A stretch of 64,000 nucleotides of DNA from Bhargavaea cecembensis (GCF_001619585.1 NZ_LQNT01000011.1:186001-250000); one strand, 5' to 3'. Shown: positions 42,321-50,200, numbered from the stretch's first letter. Made by a program: numbers and translations. The notes: a model not told the origin generated them from the sequence alone.

Positions 42321-42641
42321 GTGAGTGTCACGTTCTTGGTGATCAACTTAGTCGCCGTGTTTCTCGTATCGGCCATGATGGCATATATATTTAGAGGATC
42401 GGAAAAAGTGGATCAAGGCCCAGAGTTCTTTTATGCGAAATTAACCTACAGAAGGAAAATGATCCGAACCCTGACCCTCCTTCCGATCTTCATTCTGTTC
42501 ATGATTGCGGCTTATTATTTTTTCGAATGGAGAGAGGAACCCAGTACACACTTTGGACTTTTCCTCCTTACCCTCCCGTTGATTCAGTTTTTCTACGAAT
42601 ATTATATGTGGAGGAAACATGAATACGAAAAGAAATCATGA
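42321..42641 (+). CDS. Small membrane protein
   Basis: 106 aa with three hydrophobic segments ('FLVINLVAVFLVSAMMAYIF', 'LLPIFILFMIAAYYFF', 'FGLFLLTLPLIQFFYEYYMW'). GTG 42321 follows GGAGGAGGGG. It is probably co-transcribed with the next small gene, 41 bp downstream. No family recognised. Confidence 0.65.
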   Translation: MSVTFLVINLVAVFLVSAMMAYIFRGSEKVDQGPEFFYAKLTYRRKMIRTLTLLPIFILFMIAAYYFFEWREEPSTHFGLFLLTLPLIQFFYEYYMWRKHEYEKKS

Positions 42642-42682
42642 TCTCATCAGGCATAGGCTTCTCCAACTTTTAAGGGGGAATG

Positions 42683-42859
42683 ATGTTGTCTGATCAAAAG
42701 AAGAGACTTTTTAACATTGGCTATTTAGTCTACCTAATCGGGCTGGTCATTGCCTATTTCACCGTTGACCCAAGAAATATCTACGCACCCTTATTCATCC
42801 TGACCCTCCTGTTTGGCGCGTTTAATGTGTATCTGTTTTTCAGGAAAGAAAGAGACTAA
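42683..42859 (+). CDS. Very small membrane protein
   Basis: 58 aa: 'LSDQKKRLFNIGYLVYLIGL', a first helix ending in 'VIAYFTVDPRNIY', a second helix 'APLFILTLLFGAFNVYLFF' and the charged end RKERD. GGGGG at 42674-42678 supports a start at ATG 42683 or TTG 42686. Two clear helices, basic loops and the close upstream gene favour a real gene. Confidence 0.55.
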   Translation: MLSDQKKRLFNIGYLVYLIGLVIAYFTVDPRNIYAPLFILTLLFGAFNVYLFFRKERD

Positions 42860-43027
42860 ATTTTATTTATGTCCTACAAAAGACTGCTATTTTGCCGACT
42901 TTTTTGCTTCTACTGGTATCCTCTTACTAGTCCTTGATTTGGGGTTATGCCAGCGCCATGAAGGCGTCACTCATCGTGACGAGTTGGAAAACAAGAAAAG
43001 TGCTGACGTTGAAAAGAAGTGCATTTT

Positions 43028-43054
43028 AAAAGAACCCAAATACGGGTTCTTTTT
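43028..43054. terminator. Intrinsic terminator
   Basis: AAAAGAACCC / GGGTTCTTTT, shared by the small-gene operon and the convergent 43067 gene. The rest of 42860-43066 shows nothing I can name. Confidence 0.8.
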
Positions 43055-43066
43055 CGTTGATCGGTT

Positions 43067-43384
43067 TCAGTTAATTCGTTCCACACCTGTTTTTTCTTTA
43101 TCCGACCAGGAGTAGAGAATCTGCGTTCCATCCTTAAGGTTCACCGCAATATCGTAGTTGAATGGAGGAGTGCCTGCCTTGGACTCAAGAACGATAAATT
43201 CCTCGATATCTTCGTCTCGGATTGAATCGTCCGCTCCTACCTCATGCACGACCGCATTCATAAGTTTTCCCTGTTCTATCGCAATCTGTTCGGACTGATT
43301 GTTGTAGTGTTGAGCAACACCGACTCCACCGATTGCCAGCAATAATCCTGTGAAGCCGACCATCAGATAGGATTTCTTCACCAT
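43067..43384 (-). CDS. Membrane-anchored or secreted small protein
   Basis: 105 aa: a basic start and single hydrophobic helix 'SYLMVGFTGLLLAIGGVGVA' (about 4-23), then a soluble domain 'IEEFIVLESKAGTPPFNYDIAVNLKDG' (in parts) and 'TQILYSWSDKEKTGVERIN'. GGAGG is 7 nt before ATG 43384. It resembles DUF1433/DUF3139-type exported proteins of Bacillus only loosely. Function unknown. Confidence 0.6.
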   Translation of the reverse strand: MVKKSYLMVGFTGLLLAIGGVGVAQHYNNQSEQIAIEQGKLMNAVVHEVGADDSIRDEDIEEFIVLESKAGTPPFNYDIAVNLKDGTQILYSWSDKEKTGVERIN

Positions 43385-43667
43385 CACGCCACCTCCACCC
43401 TGAATATTGAAAGCCGGTACAGTTCAGACCGGCTTTCCTTTTAAAAACCCTTTGGATCAAAATTATAGATTAGCTGCCAACAGAAGTCATACTGTTCTTC
43501 TTTCACGGATTCTCTAACTGGCCCTCCTCTCCTGAAGGATTACCTATTTACTATAAGCAGGTTTGGTCTCCTTTAGATGTTGCAAAGAGCTGATCTCCCC
43601 CAAAAGAGGACTCTATATTGTTGGTATCGAATGATTTTAATATCAACTAACAAAGGTGGTCTAAAAT

Positions 43668-44060
43668 GTGAATAGGGTTTGTGTGATCAGTATCTACGTT
43701 CCAGATTTAAACCAAGCAATTGACTTCTACACCAATACTTTAGGCTTTGAAGTGAACAGGCGGTATGGCCCTAAAATTGCATCGCTGATACACGGACAGA
43801 TTCCCATCATTTTAGAAGAGAATGATCAGACCACCCATAATCAAAATATAAAAACCTCGAGAGTTGTATTAGGTTTGCAAACAGAAAACATTTTTGAAAC
43901 GGTTAATGCCTTAAAAGAAAAAGATGTAACATTCATAGTAGAAGAACCCACAGATTGTCCTCCAGGGAAATACATTAGTTTCAGTGATCCCTTCGGGAAT
44001 ATTTTAGAATACCTCCAGTTTAGAAATACGGAGCAAGCCAAAGTTCAACAAGAGATTTAA
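43668..44060 (+). CDS. VOC family protein
   Basis: 130-aa glyoxalase-fold protein: 'VISIYVPDLNQAIDFYTNTLGFEV', 'VVLGLQTENIFETVNALKEK' and 'GKYISFSDPFGNILEYLQF'. GTG 43668 follows AAAGGTGG. AT-rich. Substrate unknown. It is one of two VOC genes in tandem (with 44152). Confidence 0.87.
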   Translation: MNRVCVISIYVPDLNQAIDFYTNTLGFEVNRRYGPKIASLIHGQIPIILEENDQTTHNQNIKTSRVVLGLQTENIFETVNALKEKDVTFIVEEPTDCPPGKYISFSDPFGNILEYLQFRNTEQAKVQQEI

Positions 44061-44151
44061 CAAAGGCTCCGGCCTAAGCAAGAGAGTCCCACTCCTCTGC
44101 CGGCCTAACCTGAGGCTGAAATGACTAGTTGAAACGGAGGCCAATTTTGTT

Positions 44152-44511
44152 GTGTGGAAACAGATAGAGTGTATCGCCATCTATACAGAGGACATTGAGA
44201 AGTCGATTGATTTCTACCAATCACTGGGCTTGACCAAGTCATGGGAAACTTATCAAGATGAACAAGAACAATGGCGTCTTGTAGGGATGACATTTCCTGA
44301 TGGTAATTCAGAGCTGGTGTTAAAAAACAACCCTGATTTAAACTTTGCCGAAACCGAAATTGTCGTTGAGGATGTCAGGGAGACCTATAAAGCATTAAAA
44401 GAAAATCCTGAAGTTCATTGGATTCGCACCCCATTCCCCAACTCATTAGGAGGGCATGTGGCCGTAATGGAAGCCCCTGATCGAAATGTTTTTGTTTTAG
44501 TCGGTAAATAA
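44152..44511 (+). CDS. VOC family protein
   Basis: 119-aa glyoxalase-fold protein: 'IECIAIYTEDIEKSIDFYQSLGL', 'FPDGNSELVLKNNPDLNFAE' and 'HVAVMEAPDRNVFVLVGK'. GTG 44152 follows GGAGG about 10 nt upstream. It ends with a strong terminator that separates it from the aromatic hydrolase gene. Substrate unknown. Confidence 0.85.
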   Translation: MWKQIECIAIYTEDIEKSIDFYQSLGLTKSWETYQDEQEQWRLVGMTFPDGNSELVLKNNPDLNFAETEIVVEDVRETYKALKENPEVHWIRTPFPNSLGGHVAVMEAPDRNVFVLVGK

Positions 44512-44560
44512 TACGGAAGAGCATCACGCCAGGGTCACTGTAATCACCATCTTTTCCGAA

Positions 44561-44612
44561 AAAAAGACTGCAGACAAGGAGGAAGCCCTCACTTTGTCTG
44601 CAGTCTTTATTG
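44561..44612. terminator. Bidirectional intrinsic terminator
   Basis: Perfect 15-bp stem AAAGACTGCAGACAA / TTGTCTGCAGTCTTT between the VOC gene and the convergent hydrolase gene. Confidence 0.92.
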
Positions 44613-44616
44613 TTCC

Positions 44617-45468
44617 TTATTTACCGTTCACAAACGCCAGAATGTGATTAATGAACGGGTCGGTTTTCTCGATCTGCGTCCAGTGGCCGCACTCGTTGAA
44701 GAGGTGGAGTTCGGCGTGAGGCAACAGTTGCACGAGTTTGTAGCTGGTGTCTTCGAACAGGATGACCTGATCGTTCAGCCCGTGGAACAGCAAAGTCTCG
44801 GTCTTGATGTTCTTGAGGTCCTCATCCGAGAGTGCGAGCTCATCCACCCGCTGTTGCTGATTCTCATAGAACATGGCGTGGAAGGCTTCTTTTGTTTCCG
44901 GCTCCATGCTCGCTTCATAGCGCAGCCGGACGAGTTCTTCGTTCTTTGCCGCGGCCTCGTCATAGGAGAACAGTTCGATCAGATGGCGCATATTTTCGAT
45001 GCTCGGGTCATATCCCCATACTTTGCTGAGGCCGTAGGAGAGCTTGTGCTTCACCCCCACGGAGCCCATCAGGATCAGTTTTTTGACGAGGTCCGGGCGT
45101 CTGTGGGCGATATGAAGCGCCATCGCCCCGCCGAATGAGTTCCCGACAAGATATACGGGACCGTCTGCCACTTCCTCGATAAACCCGATCAGGTGGTTGA
45201 CCCAGTTATCGAGGGAATACTGGTCCTTCTCCAGCTTACCGGTTTTGCCGAATCCGACGACGTCAGGAGCGAAGACATGCAGGGATTCGCTTAAGCGGGG
45301 GATGACCAGCCGCCAGTTGGCATAGGCGGAGACCCCGGGGCCGGAGCCGTGAATGAGAATCATCGTTTCCGTACCCGAGCCCGCTTTGAGATAGTTCGTC
45401 TCGATGCCATTGACCTTCATGCGTTTTTCAGTTGCTTTCAGTTCATCAGTTTTGACCAACGAGAACAT
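44617..45468 (-). CDS. Alpha/beta hydrolase, meta-cleavage product hydrolase type (HsaD/BphD-like)
   Basis: 283-aa C-C bond hydrolase type enzyme. The oxyanion region 'LIHGSGPGVSAYANWR' is typical of meta-cleavage hydrolases (BphD, DmpD, HsaD). The nucleophile is Ser111 (GNSFGG), and Asp233 ('FHGLNDQVILFE') and His262 ('NECGHWTQIE') complete the triad. It would hydrolyse the ring-cleavage product of the adjacent dioxygenase. Last gene of the operon 47824-44617, cytosolic. Confidence 0.92.
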   Translation of the reverse strand: MFSLVKTDELKATEKRMKVNGIETNYLKAGSGTETMILIHGSGPGVSAYANWRLVIPRLSESLHVFAPDVVGFGKTGKLEKDQYSLDNWVNHLIGFIEEVADGPVYLVGNSFGGAMALHIAHRRPDLVKKLILMGSVGVKHKLSYGLSKVWGYDPSIENMRHLIELFSYDEAAAKNEELVRLRYEASMEPETKEAFHAMFYENQQQRVDELALSDEDLKNIKTETLLFHGLNDQVILFEDTSYKLVQLLPHAELHLFNECGHWTQIEKTDPFINHILAFVNGK

Positions 45469-45533
45469 CCTCCTTCTGCTTTTGTTGCTATGGTTAGTCC
45501 ACGTTCCTTAGAATTGTGCCTCTTTTAAACCGT

Positions 45534-46559
45534 TTAGGCGCGGATGTCTTCCGTTTCCTCCTCGATCGGTGCCTGTCCTGCCATGGCCGCCACTTTCTCT
45601 TCGCGTACAGGTGTCCCATAGCGGAAGAAGTCAGCAGGCAGCTCTGACGCACCGTGCCAGATGATGGCTTTCTGGAGGTCTTCGCCTTTCCACTCGACTG
45701 TTTTCCAGTCAGGGTCGAAGATGAGATAGCCAGCATCGCCGAACAGTTCCACCCGGTTGCCGCCCGGTTCACAGACGTAGAGGCAGGAAGCTTGGGAGAC
45801 GCCGTGCTTGAGAGGGCCCACTTCGATCTCGAATCCGCGTTCGATGAGCAGGTCTGAGACGTCCGTCAGCGACTGCGGATAGCCGTACCAGTAGCAGATG
45901 TGGTGGAGGCGGCCTTTTTCGCCGAGCGCATCCCCCATCACCGCGATGTCATGTGCGAGGTTTGTGACACTCGTCCATGCCGCGATGTCGTTATTGTCTT
46001 CATCGAGGATCCGCTCGTTGACTTTGAAGCCGAGCAGCGCTTCCAGGAATTCAACGGTTTCGCGCGGGTTGCTGGCCAGCAGGTTGATGTGGTCCAGCCG
46101 GCGGACCGGCACGCCGATGTTCGGGCGGCGCTGCGGACGGTTCAAGAGCTTTGTCTTCTCTTCTTCAGGCGCTTCATAGTATTCCACTTCATAGAAGATC
46201 TCCATAAGGTGGCCGTCCGGCGACTTGAACTGGTAGGCCGGCCCGTGGCCGATGTCCCCGTCAATCCAGCCGATGCCATATCCCTTCTCTTCGAGTTCCT
46301 TCACCCGGCGCTCCAGCGCATTCGGTGAAGTCGCACGTAAGGACAGGTGGCCAAGGCCTGCTTCGTGGTGGTCCGTGATCTTCAGCGTGTTGTGGTAGTG
46401 ATCCTCGTAGGCACGCATGTAGACGGACTTCCCTTCGCGCGCCGCCACGCTCATCCCGAGAATCTCTCTGAAGAACACCACGGACTCCTCGATTTTCGGG
46501 CTGTAGATCTCCAGGTGCGCCAGTTGCGCGACATCAAACAATGGTTCTTCTCGCTTCAT
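45534..46559 (-). CDS. Extradiol catechol 2,3-dioxygenase
   Basis: 341-aa two-domain VOC-fold ring-cleavage dioxygenase. The N-terminal domain (1-130) is structural, and the C-terminal domain has the iron ligands His157 ('RRLDHINLL'), His220 ('GRLHHICYW') and Glu271 ('GGNRVELFG'). A Glu-rich tail follows. It cleaves a catechol next to its hydroxyls using Fe(II) and O2; the substrate size cannot be told. GGGGGAG precedes ATG 46559. It lies between the monooxygenase and hydrolase genes, as HsaC does in the HsaABCD set. Confidence 0.94.
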   Translation of the reverse strand: MKREEPLFDVAQLAHLEIYSPKIEESVVFFREILGMSVAAREGKSVYMRAYEDHYHNTLKITDHHEAGLGHLSLRATSPNALERRVKELEEKGYGIGWIDGDIGHGPAYQFKSPDGHLMEIFYEVEYYEAPEEEKTKLLNRPQRRPNIGVPVRRLDHINLLASNPRETVEFLEALLGFKVNERILDEDNNDIAAWTSVTNLAHDIAVMGDALGEKGRLHHICYWYGYPQSLTDVSDLLIERGFEIEVGPLKHGVSQASCLYVCEPGGNRVELFGDAGYLIFDPDWKTVEWKGEDLQKAIIWHGASELPADFFRYGTPVREEKVAAMAGQAPIEEETEDIRA

Positions 46560-46618
46560 GTGAACTCCCCCTATTTTGGTTGATTGGATTCTGATCAGGA
46601 TGTTGCTGAAGTTGCGAA

Positions 46619-47824
46619 TTACCACATCGGGTGGCCGTCAAAGCCGAGAATCGTCTTGCCGTAGCCGACCATGGCATCTTCATACAGGTGGGTCGGATGG
46701 GCGGCGACGGCGATCAGGTCGCGGACAAACCGTTCGGACTGGCCTTCCCTGTAGAGCGCGTTACCGCCGAGGTTGATAATAATGCGGGTCGCCAGTTCCG
46801 CGGAGTTTTTCGCGACATATCCACGCATGGCGAAGAGCTGTTCACGCTCTTCCTCTTCGAGGACACGGGTGCCCTCCTCCCGGTAGCCCTGAAGCTTCTC
46901 GAGGATTTCGTCCGCGATGTTCTTGAGCGCATTGAATTCCATCTTGATCTCACCGATGTTCCGCTGGCCGCTGCTTCCGTCTTTCTCGTTTTTCTTATTG
47001 TTGTAAATCCGGACGCGGCCTTTCGTCTTCTCGATGTAGTCATCGACCAGGCGGTTCAGGCCGCCGATGGCCACCTGCGCGAATCCGGACAGGAAGTAGG
47101 CGAGATAAGGGACGTTGAAGATCTGGTAGTCCGGCTCATAGTTGCCGTCCGGAGCGGTCGCGCCCTGGACAACCCGGCTGATCGGGAAGACCATGTGCGG
47201 CGCCACATAGGCTTTATCCAGTTTGACGGCGTTGCTGCCGGTTCCCCGGAGGCCGAGCGTATCCCAGTTCTCGATGATTTCCGAGTCGTCTTTGTGAACG
47301 ATGAACAAACTCAGTTCGGGCTGTTCCCCGTCCCGCATCTTGTGGATGGCACCGAGGGCAATCCAGTCGCACCAGAGCACGCCGCTGCAGAAGTTCCACG
47401 TTCCGCTGACGATGTACCCTTCCCCGTCATCCGCGTCCTCGACCTGCCCGACCGGCGCGAACACGTCCGCCATGAGTTCCCCTCTGCCGAAGAGCTTGTC
47501 CCGGCCCTCTTTCGGGAGAAATGCCGGCCATGTTTCATGGATGATCGCGAAGTAGGTGATCCATGCGGCAGGCACGCTGTGGTAGGCGACTGTCCGAATG
47601 ATGTCTCCGAACGTCTTGAAGTCCACTTCCTGGCCGCCATAGGTTTTTGGCCGCATCAGCAGATGGAATTCTGCTTCTTTCATTTTCTCTATGACAACAT
47701 CGGGCAGTTTACCGTCTTTATCCGACTGCAGGGAATGCTGTTCCGCCAACTCACCGAGTTCTTTCGCTCTGCGCAATAGCTCTTCACGTTCCAAGGGCTT
47801 CTGAAGTACATTGGGTTGTCTCAT
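46619..47824 (-). CDS. Flavin-dependent monooxygenase, oxygenase subunit (HsaA-like, acyl-CoA dehydrogenase fold)
   Basis: 401-aa group D flavin monooxygenase that would hydroxylate a phenol to a catechol with reduced flavin from a separate reductase. 'AEFHLLMRPKTYGGQEVDF', 'YHSVPAAWITYFAIIHETWPA' and 'GTWNFCSGVLWCDWIALGA' are characteristic of the HsaA/HpaB-like branch, as is the C-terminal 'RDLIAVAAHPTHLYEDAMVGYGK'. It lacks the acyl-CoA dehydrogenase catalytic Glu context. First gene of the catabolic operon. Its partner reductase is probably the 35624 gene, 10 kb away. GGAGG precedes the ATG, and a cre box overlaps the leader. Confidence 0.9.
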   Translation of the reverse strand: MRQPNVLQKPLEREELLRRAKELGELAEQHSLQSDKDGKLPDVVIEKMKEAEFHLLMRPKTYGGQEVDFKTFGDIIRTVAYHSVPAAWITYFAIIHETWPAFLPKEGRDKLFGRGELMADVFAPVGQVEDADDGEGYIVSGTWNFCSGVLWCDWIALGAIHKMRDGEQPELSLFIVHKDDSEIIENWDTLGLRGTGSNAVKLDKAYVAPHMVFPISRVVQGATAPDGNYEPDYQIFNVPYLAYFLSGFAQVAIGGLNRLVDDYIEKTKGRVRIYNNKKNEKDGSSGQRNIGEIKMEFNALKNIADEILEKLQGYREEGTRVLEEEEREQLFAMRGYVAKNSAELATRIIINLGGNALYREGQSERFVRDLIAVAAHPTHLYEDAMVGYGKTILGFDGHPMW

Positions 47825-47839
47825 ACGTTCCCTCCTTAT

Positions 47840-47855
47840 TTGTAAGCGCTATCAA
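47840..47855. promoter_or_regulatory. cre box (CcpA catabolite-repression site)
   Basis: TTGTAAGCGCTATCAA matches the WTGNAANCGNWWNCA consensus at every fixed position. It lies 16-31 bp before the monooxygenase start, between a TATACT -10-like hexamer (47871-47876 region) and the gene, so CcpA would block transcription when preferred sugars are present. Confidence 0.75.
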
Positions 47856-47896
47856 TCGAATAGCTTATGTCATAGTATAGGTTCCGTCCGGGGGTG

Positions 47897-47919
47897 CGTG
47901 TACCTACGTGTTGTACCAA
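47897..47919. promoter_or_regulatory. Bipartite motif, copy B (candidate catabolic operator)
   Basis: TACCTA-N6-GTACCAAT, identical at all fixed positions to the copy at 36285. On the coding strand it reads TTGGTAC-N6-TAGGTA and lies about 20 bp upstream of the TATACT hexamer, a plausible activator position for the XylR_N/PucR-type regulator. Confidence 0.5.
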
Positions 47920-48046
47920 TATTCCGATTATTTTCACACGAAATGTACTAAAGCAGTCAGTGACACGGTCTCGTTCATCCATGTATAATCCCCTGCCGAA
48001 TCTCCCACACTAGGTTCATCTCAGAATCTATTGGAGGAGATCATTT

Positions 48047-48613
48047 ATGACTGTCCAACTGCCGCCGATCCGGAAGGCTGCCGTATATGTCCGTTCCACC
48101 TACTGGGGGCGTGCGCCGCTCCATGCTTCTTCCGACGACAACGAAGAGCTCCTCCTCCGCGTGGTCGAGGGGCATTGCGATTATGACTTGTTTTACGAGG
48201 CCAGCAGCTACAAGCGGAACGAAGCTGCGATGGAACTGCTGCGGTGGGCCGACATGGGCGAGTTTGACGCGATCGTCACGCGGCACATCCACTCGTTTGG
48301 CCTTGGCATCAAGTTCGACTGGGACACGATGATGGGCCTGATGATGGCCCGGGGTATCCGGATCATCACGCCGGAGAAGGTGTATTCGAGAGAAAACCGG
48401 AACGACATGACCTACCTGGAATTCATGATGCGAGCGCTACGGGACGAATACGAAATCAAGTTCGGGGCGGAATGGGATCGTGTGACAATGAGCTACCGGC
48501 TCATGAAGACGCCGGTGGAGCTCATGAGCTTCTTCGAACAGCCATCCGGTCCGCAGGTGATCGAGTTTCCGAGGGTATCCGGGCGGGATCAACTGCCGGG
48601 AGAGCCTTCTTAA
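48047..48613 (+). CDS. Resolvase-like (serine recombinase N-terminal domain) protein
   Basis: 188-aa protein resembling the catalytic domain of serine recombinases: 'RKAAVYVRSTYWGRAP' at the N-terminus, 'ADMGEFDAIVTRHIHSFG' at the strand carrying 'YKLDRLSR' in active enzymes, 'MMARGIRIITPEKVYS' and the long helix 'YLEFMMRALRDEYEIKF'. The Y-x-R-x-S spacing is off by one and the active-site arginines are missing, so it is probably not a working recombinase. No helix-turn-helix is visible. The stop is 14 bp from a six-unit 21-nt array. GGAGGAG precedes the ATG. Confidence 0.75.
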   Translation: MTVQLPPIRKAAVYVRSTYWGRAPLHASSDDNEELLLRVVEGHCDYDLFYEASSYKRNEAAMELLRWADMGEFDAIVTRHIHSFGLGIKFDWDTMMGLMMARGIRIITPEKVYSRENRNDMTYLEFMMRALRDEYEIKFGAEWDRVTMSYRLMKTPVELMSFFEQPSGPQVIEFPRVSGRDQLPGEPS

Positions 48614-48627
48614 TTCCCGGGTCGCGG

Positions 48628-48753
48628 TTTCGTCATACTGGTTTGCAATCTCGTCATTCCCGGCTTCAATTTCGCCATTCGAGCTTACAAGTTCGTCAAT
48701 CGGGCGAGTGATTTCATCATTCGCGTCACCGGTTTCGTTATTCGATCTCACCA
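48628..48753. repeat. 21-nt period array, family 4 inverted (6 units)
   Basis: Six gapless units at 48628, 48649, 48670, 48691, 48712 and 48733, core TTTCGTCATTCG with a variable 9-nt end. The reverse complement reads as degenerate heptapeptides of the N-D-E-I-x-x-x type without a start or ribosome site. It lies between the resolvase-like gene and the terminator of yjcZ. Confidence 0.9.
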
Positions 48754-48757
48754 ATAC

Positions 48758-48787
48758 CAAAGGGACCATCCGTAGCGGATGGTCCAG
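48758..48787 (-). terminator. Intrinsic terminator of the YjcZ-type gene
   Basis: Perfect 10-bp stem GGACCATCCG / CGGATGGTCC; reads into CTTTGGTATT on the minus strand. Confidence 0.75.
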
Positions 48788-48815
48788 GGGGTTTATGCCG
48801 GCCGGCCCTCATTCA

Positions 48816-48926
48816 TTAGTAGATGTACGCTACCCCGACGATGATCAGCAGGATGAAGAGGACGACGATCAAGGCGAATCCGCCGCCGTAGTTGGAACCT
48901 CCGCCGTAGTTGGAACCTCCGCTCAT
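48816..48926 (-). CDS. YjcZ family sporulation-associated small protein
   Basis: 36-aa protein: a Gly/Ser/Tyr-rich head with two copies of GGGSNY followed by one hydrophobic helix 'GFALIVVLFILLIIVGVAYIY', quoted here as FALIVVLFILLIIVG. This is the YjcZ/SscA-like pattern of small spore-related membrane peptides. GGAGGTGG lies 7 nt before ATG 48926. It is too short for most gene finders. The two GGGSNY copies are also a near-perfect 18-bp tandem DNA repeat. Confidence 0.85.
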   Translation of the reverse strand: MSGGSNYGGGSNYGGGFALIVVLFILLIIVGVAYIY

Positions 48927-49018
48927 GTGACCACCTCCCTTCTCTCCCGTATCGTATGCGCGGGAGGAGGGGGGCTGTGGGCTGGATGGTCCCTTTTCTG
49001 ATTTGCTATATAACGGGC

Positions 49019-49082
49019 GAGTTGTTCACACTCGGCCGCTGAAGTACACATTGACCCCGGTAGATTACCCATTACTCTTTCA
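49019..49082. repeat. Degenerate 21-nt period array, family 3 inverted (about 3 units)
   Basis: Units starting near 49019, 49041 and 49062 (spacing 22 and 21) resemble GAGTNTWCACATTG of the array at 51582 but are worn. It lies in the 281-bp gap between yjcZ and the DUF1259 gene; the remainder of that gap is ordinary AT-rich promoter sequence. Confidence 0.45.
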
Positions 49083-49207
49083 TGCTGAAGAACCGGTTAA
49101 TAAAAGCCCGTAAGTGATAGACCTATTCACTCACTTTTATCCTACATAAGCTACGCATAGGGTTGGCCAGCGCCACCCCAGAAAAAAGAGAAGGAGGTTG
49201 AAACAAT

Positions 49208-49615
49208 ATGTCAAGATCAAGGTCAATGTGTCAACGACTTGCAGACATTATAGGCGGAGAAGTGGTCACGGACCGTCCCGTTTGTGTGGTCATGAGACTT
49301 CGGGACGATATTAGGGCTACGATTCTGGGCCGTCGCACTCGCTCTCCACTGGCCCTTCCGTTTATGCTGTCCTTTGAGGAGAATGGTCTGAACCTCGGTG
49401 AGACCGTGATTCTCCAGAGAGAGATCAACCCAATGATGAGAGCCTTACAAAAAAGAGGGATTATCGTGACAGCCGTCCATAACCACTGGCTGTTCGAAGA
49501 GCCCCGCCTCATGTATATGCACTGGGAAAATGTCGGGATGAGTCCATCCGAGTTTGCCAGAAGAAGTATTGAAGCCGCAGAAGAAGCGGGACTCTTCCGA
49601 GATGATCACTATTGA
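49208..49615 (+). CDS. DUF1259 domain protein
   Basis: 135 aa, essentially one DUF1259 (LppY/LpqO homologue) domain: 'CQRLADIIGGEVVTDRPVCVVMRLRDDI' at the start (in parts) and the diagnostic 'TAVHNHWLFEEPRLMYMHWENVG' block, whose His residues suggest metal binding. There is no signal peptide, so it is cytosolic. Function unknown. GGAGG precedes ATG 49208. Monocistronic. Confidence 0.88.
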   Translation: MSRSRSMCQRLADIIGGEVVTDRPVCVVMRLRDDIRATILGRRTRSPLALPFMLSFEENGLNLGETVILQREINPMMRALQKRGIIVTAVHNHWLFEEPRLMYMHWENVGMSPSEFARRSIEAAEEAGLFRDDHY

Positions 49616-49619
49616 TTTA

Positions 49620-49656
49620 AAAATGCGCACAGCCTCCAGGGGCTGTGCGCATTCCA
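49620..49656. terminator. Bidirectional intrinsic terminator
   Basis: Perfect 13-bp stem AATGCGCACAGCC / GGCTGTGCGCATT between the DUF1259 gene and the convergent dinB-like gene. Confidence 0.9.
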
Positions 49657-49660
49657 ATTC

Positions 49661-50143
49661 TTATGACTCATAAGATACGAATGGTTTCAGTGTTCGTCCG
49701 GCATAATGCGCGGAGACCGGGGTTAGATCCAGTTCCCTTGCCCAGACCGAAAGCTGGCCAATGTGATGGATCTCATGTGCGATGAGGTGATGCAGGACCT
49801 CGCCCACTGTAAATTTTTCATCATCCCACGGAACACGCACCGCATCCGTTGCTCTTCCCTCTCTATTTTCCTTCAGAAATTCAATAACTTCACTCCTGCA
49901 TCGGTCAGATAGGGACTGTACTTTCTCAAGTGAATCGTAACCTGCATAGTCGAATACGATATCTTCCTTGCCCTGAATTCCGCGGATCCAACTGTACTCG
50001 ACGTCAATGATATGAAACAGCGTCTTTAAGAAACTTCCTACCCCGCCGGTCCTGAATCTGATCAGCTCTTCTTCAGGGAGCTGGCTGCACCAGGCAAACC
50101 ATTCGTCTCTTACCTGCCAGTTATATTCAAAGAAAGGGATCAT
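49661..50143 (-). CDS. DinB family protein
   Basis: 160-aa four-helix bundle of the DinB/YfiT superfamily. The metal-binding histidines are in 'FLKTLFHIIDVEYSWIRGI' and 'VLHHLIAHEIHHIGQLSVWARE'. Some relatives are thiol-dependent S-transferases (bacillithiol); most are unassigned and some respond to DNA damage. GATCC-side start ATG 50143 opens the frame without a strong ribosome site. Monocistronic. Confidence 0.9.
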   Translation of the reverse strand: MIPFFEYNWQVRDEWFAWCSQLPEEELIRFRTGGVGSFLKTLFHIIDVEYSWIRGIQGKEDIVFDYAGYDSLEKVQSLSDRCRSEVIEFLKENREGRATDAVRVPWDDEKFTVGEVLHHLIAHEIHHIGQLSVWARELDLTPVSAHYAGRTLKPFVSYES

Positions 50144-50200
50144 GTGGATACGCTCCTGTTTTAATGTGTCGTGAACGTACCCCTTCGACCCTGCTGCAGG

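Noticed and set aside
48628-48753. CRISPR array
   Set aside because: Units are gapless at 21 nt and degenerate, without separate repeats and spacers, and no cas gene is near.
48437-48769. Minus-strand frame with N-D-E-I heptad repeats
   Set aside because: It is the array at 48628 read as protein, with no ribosome site, and it overlaps the resolvase-like gene end.
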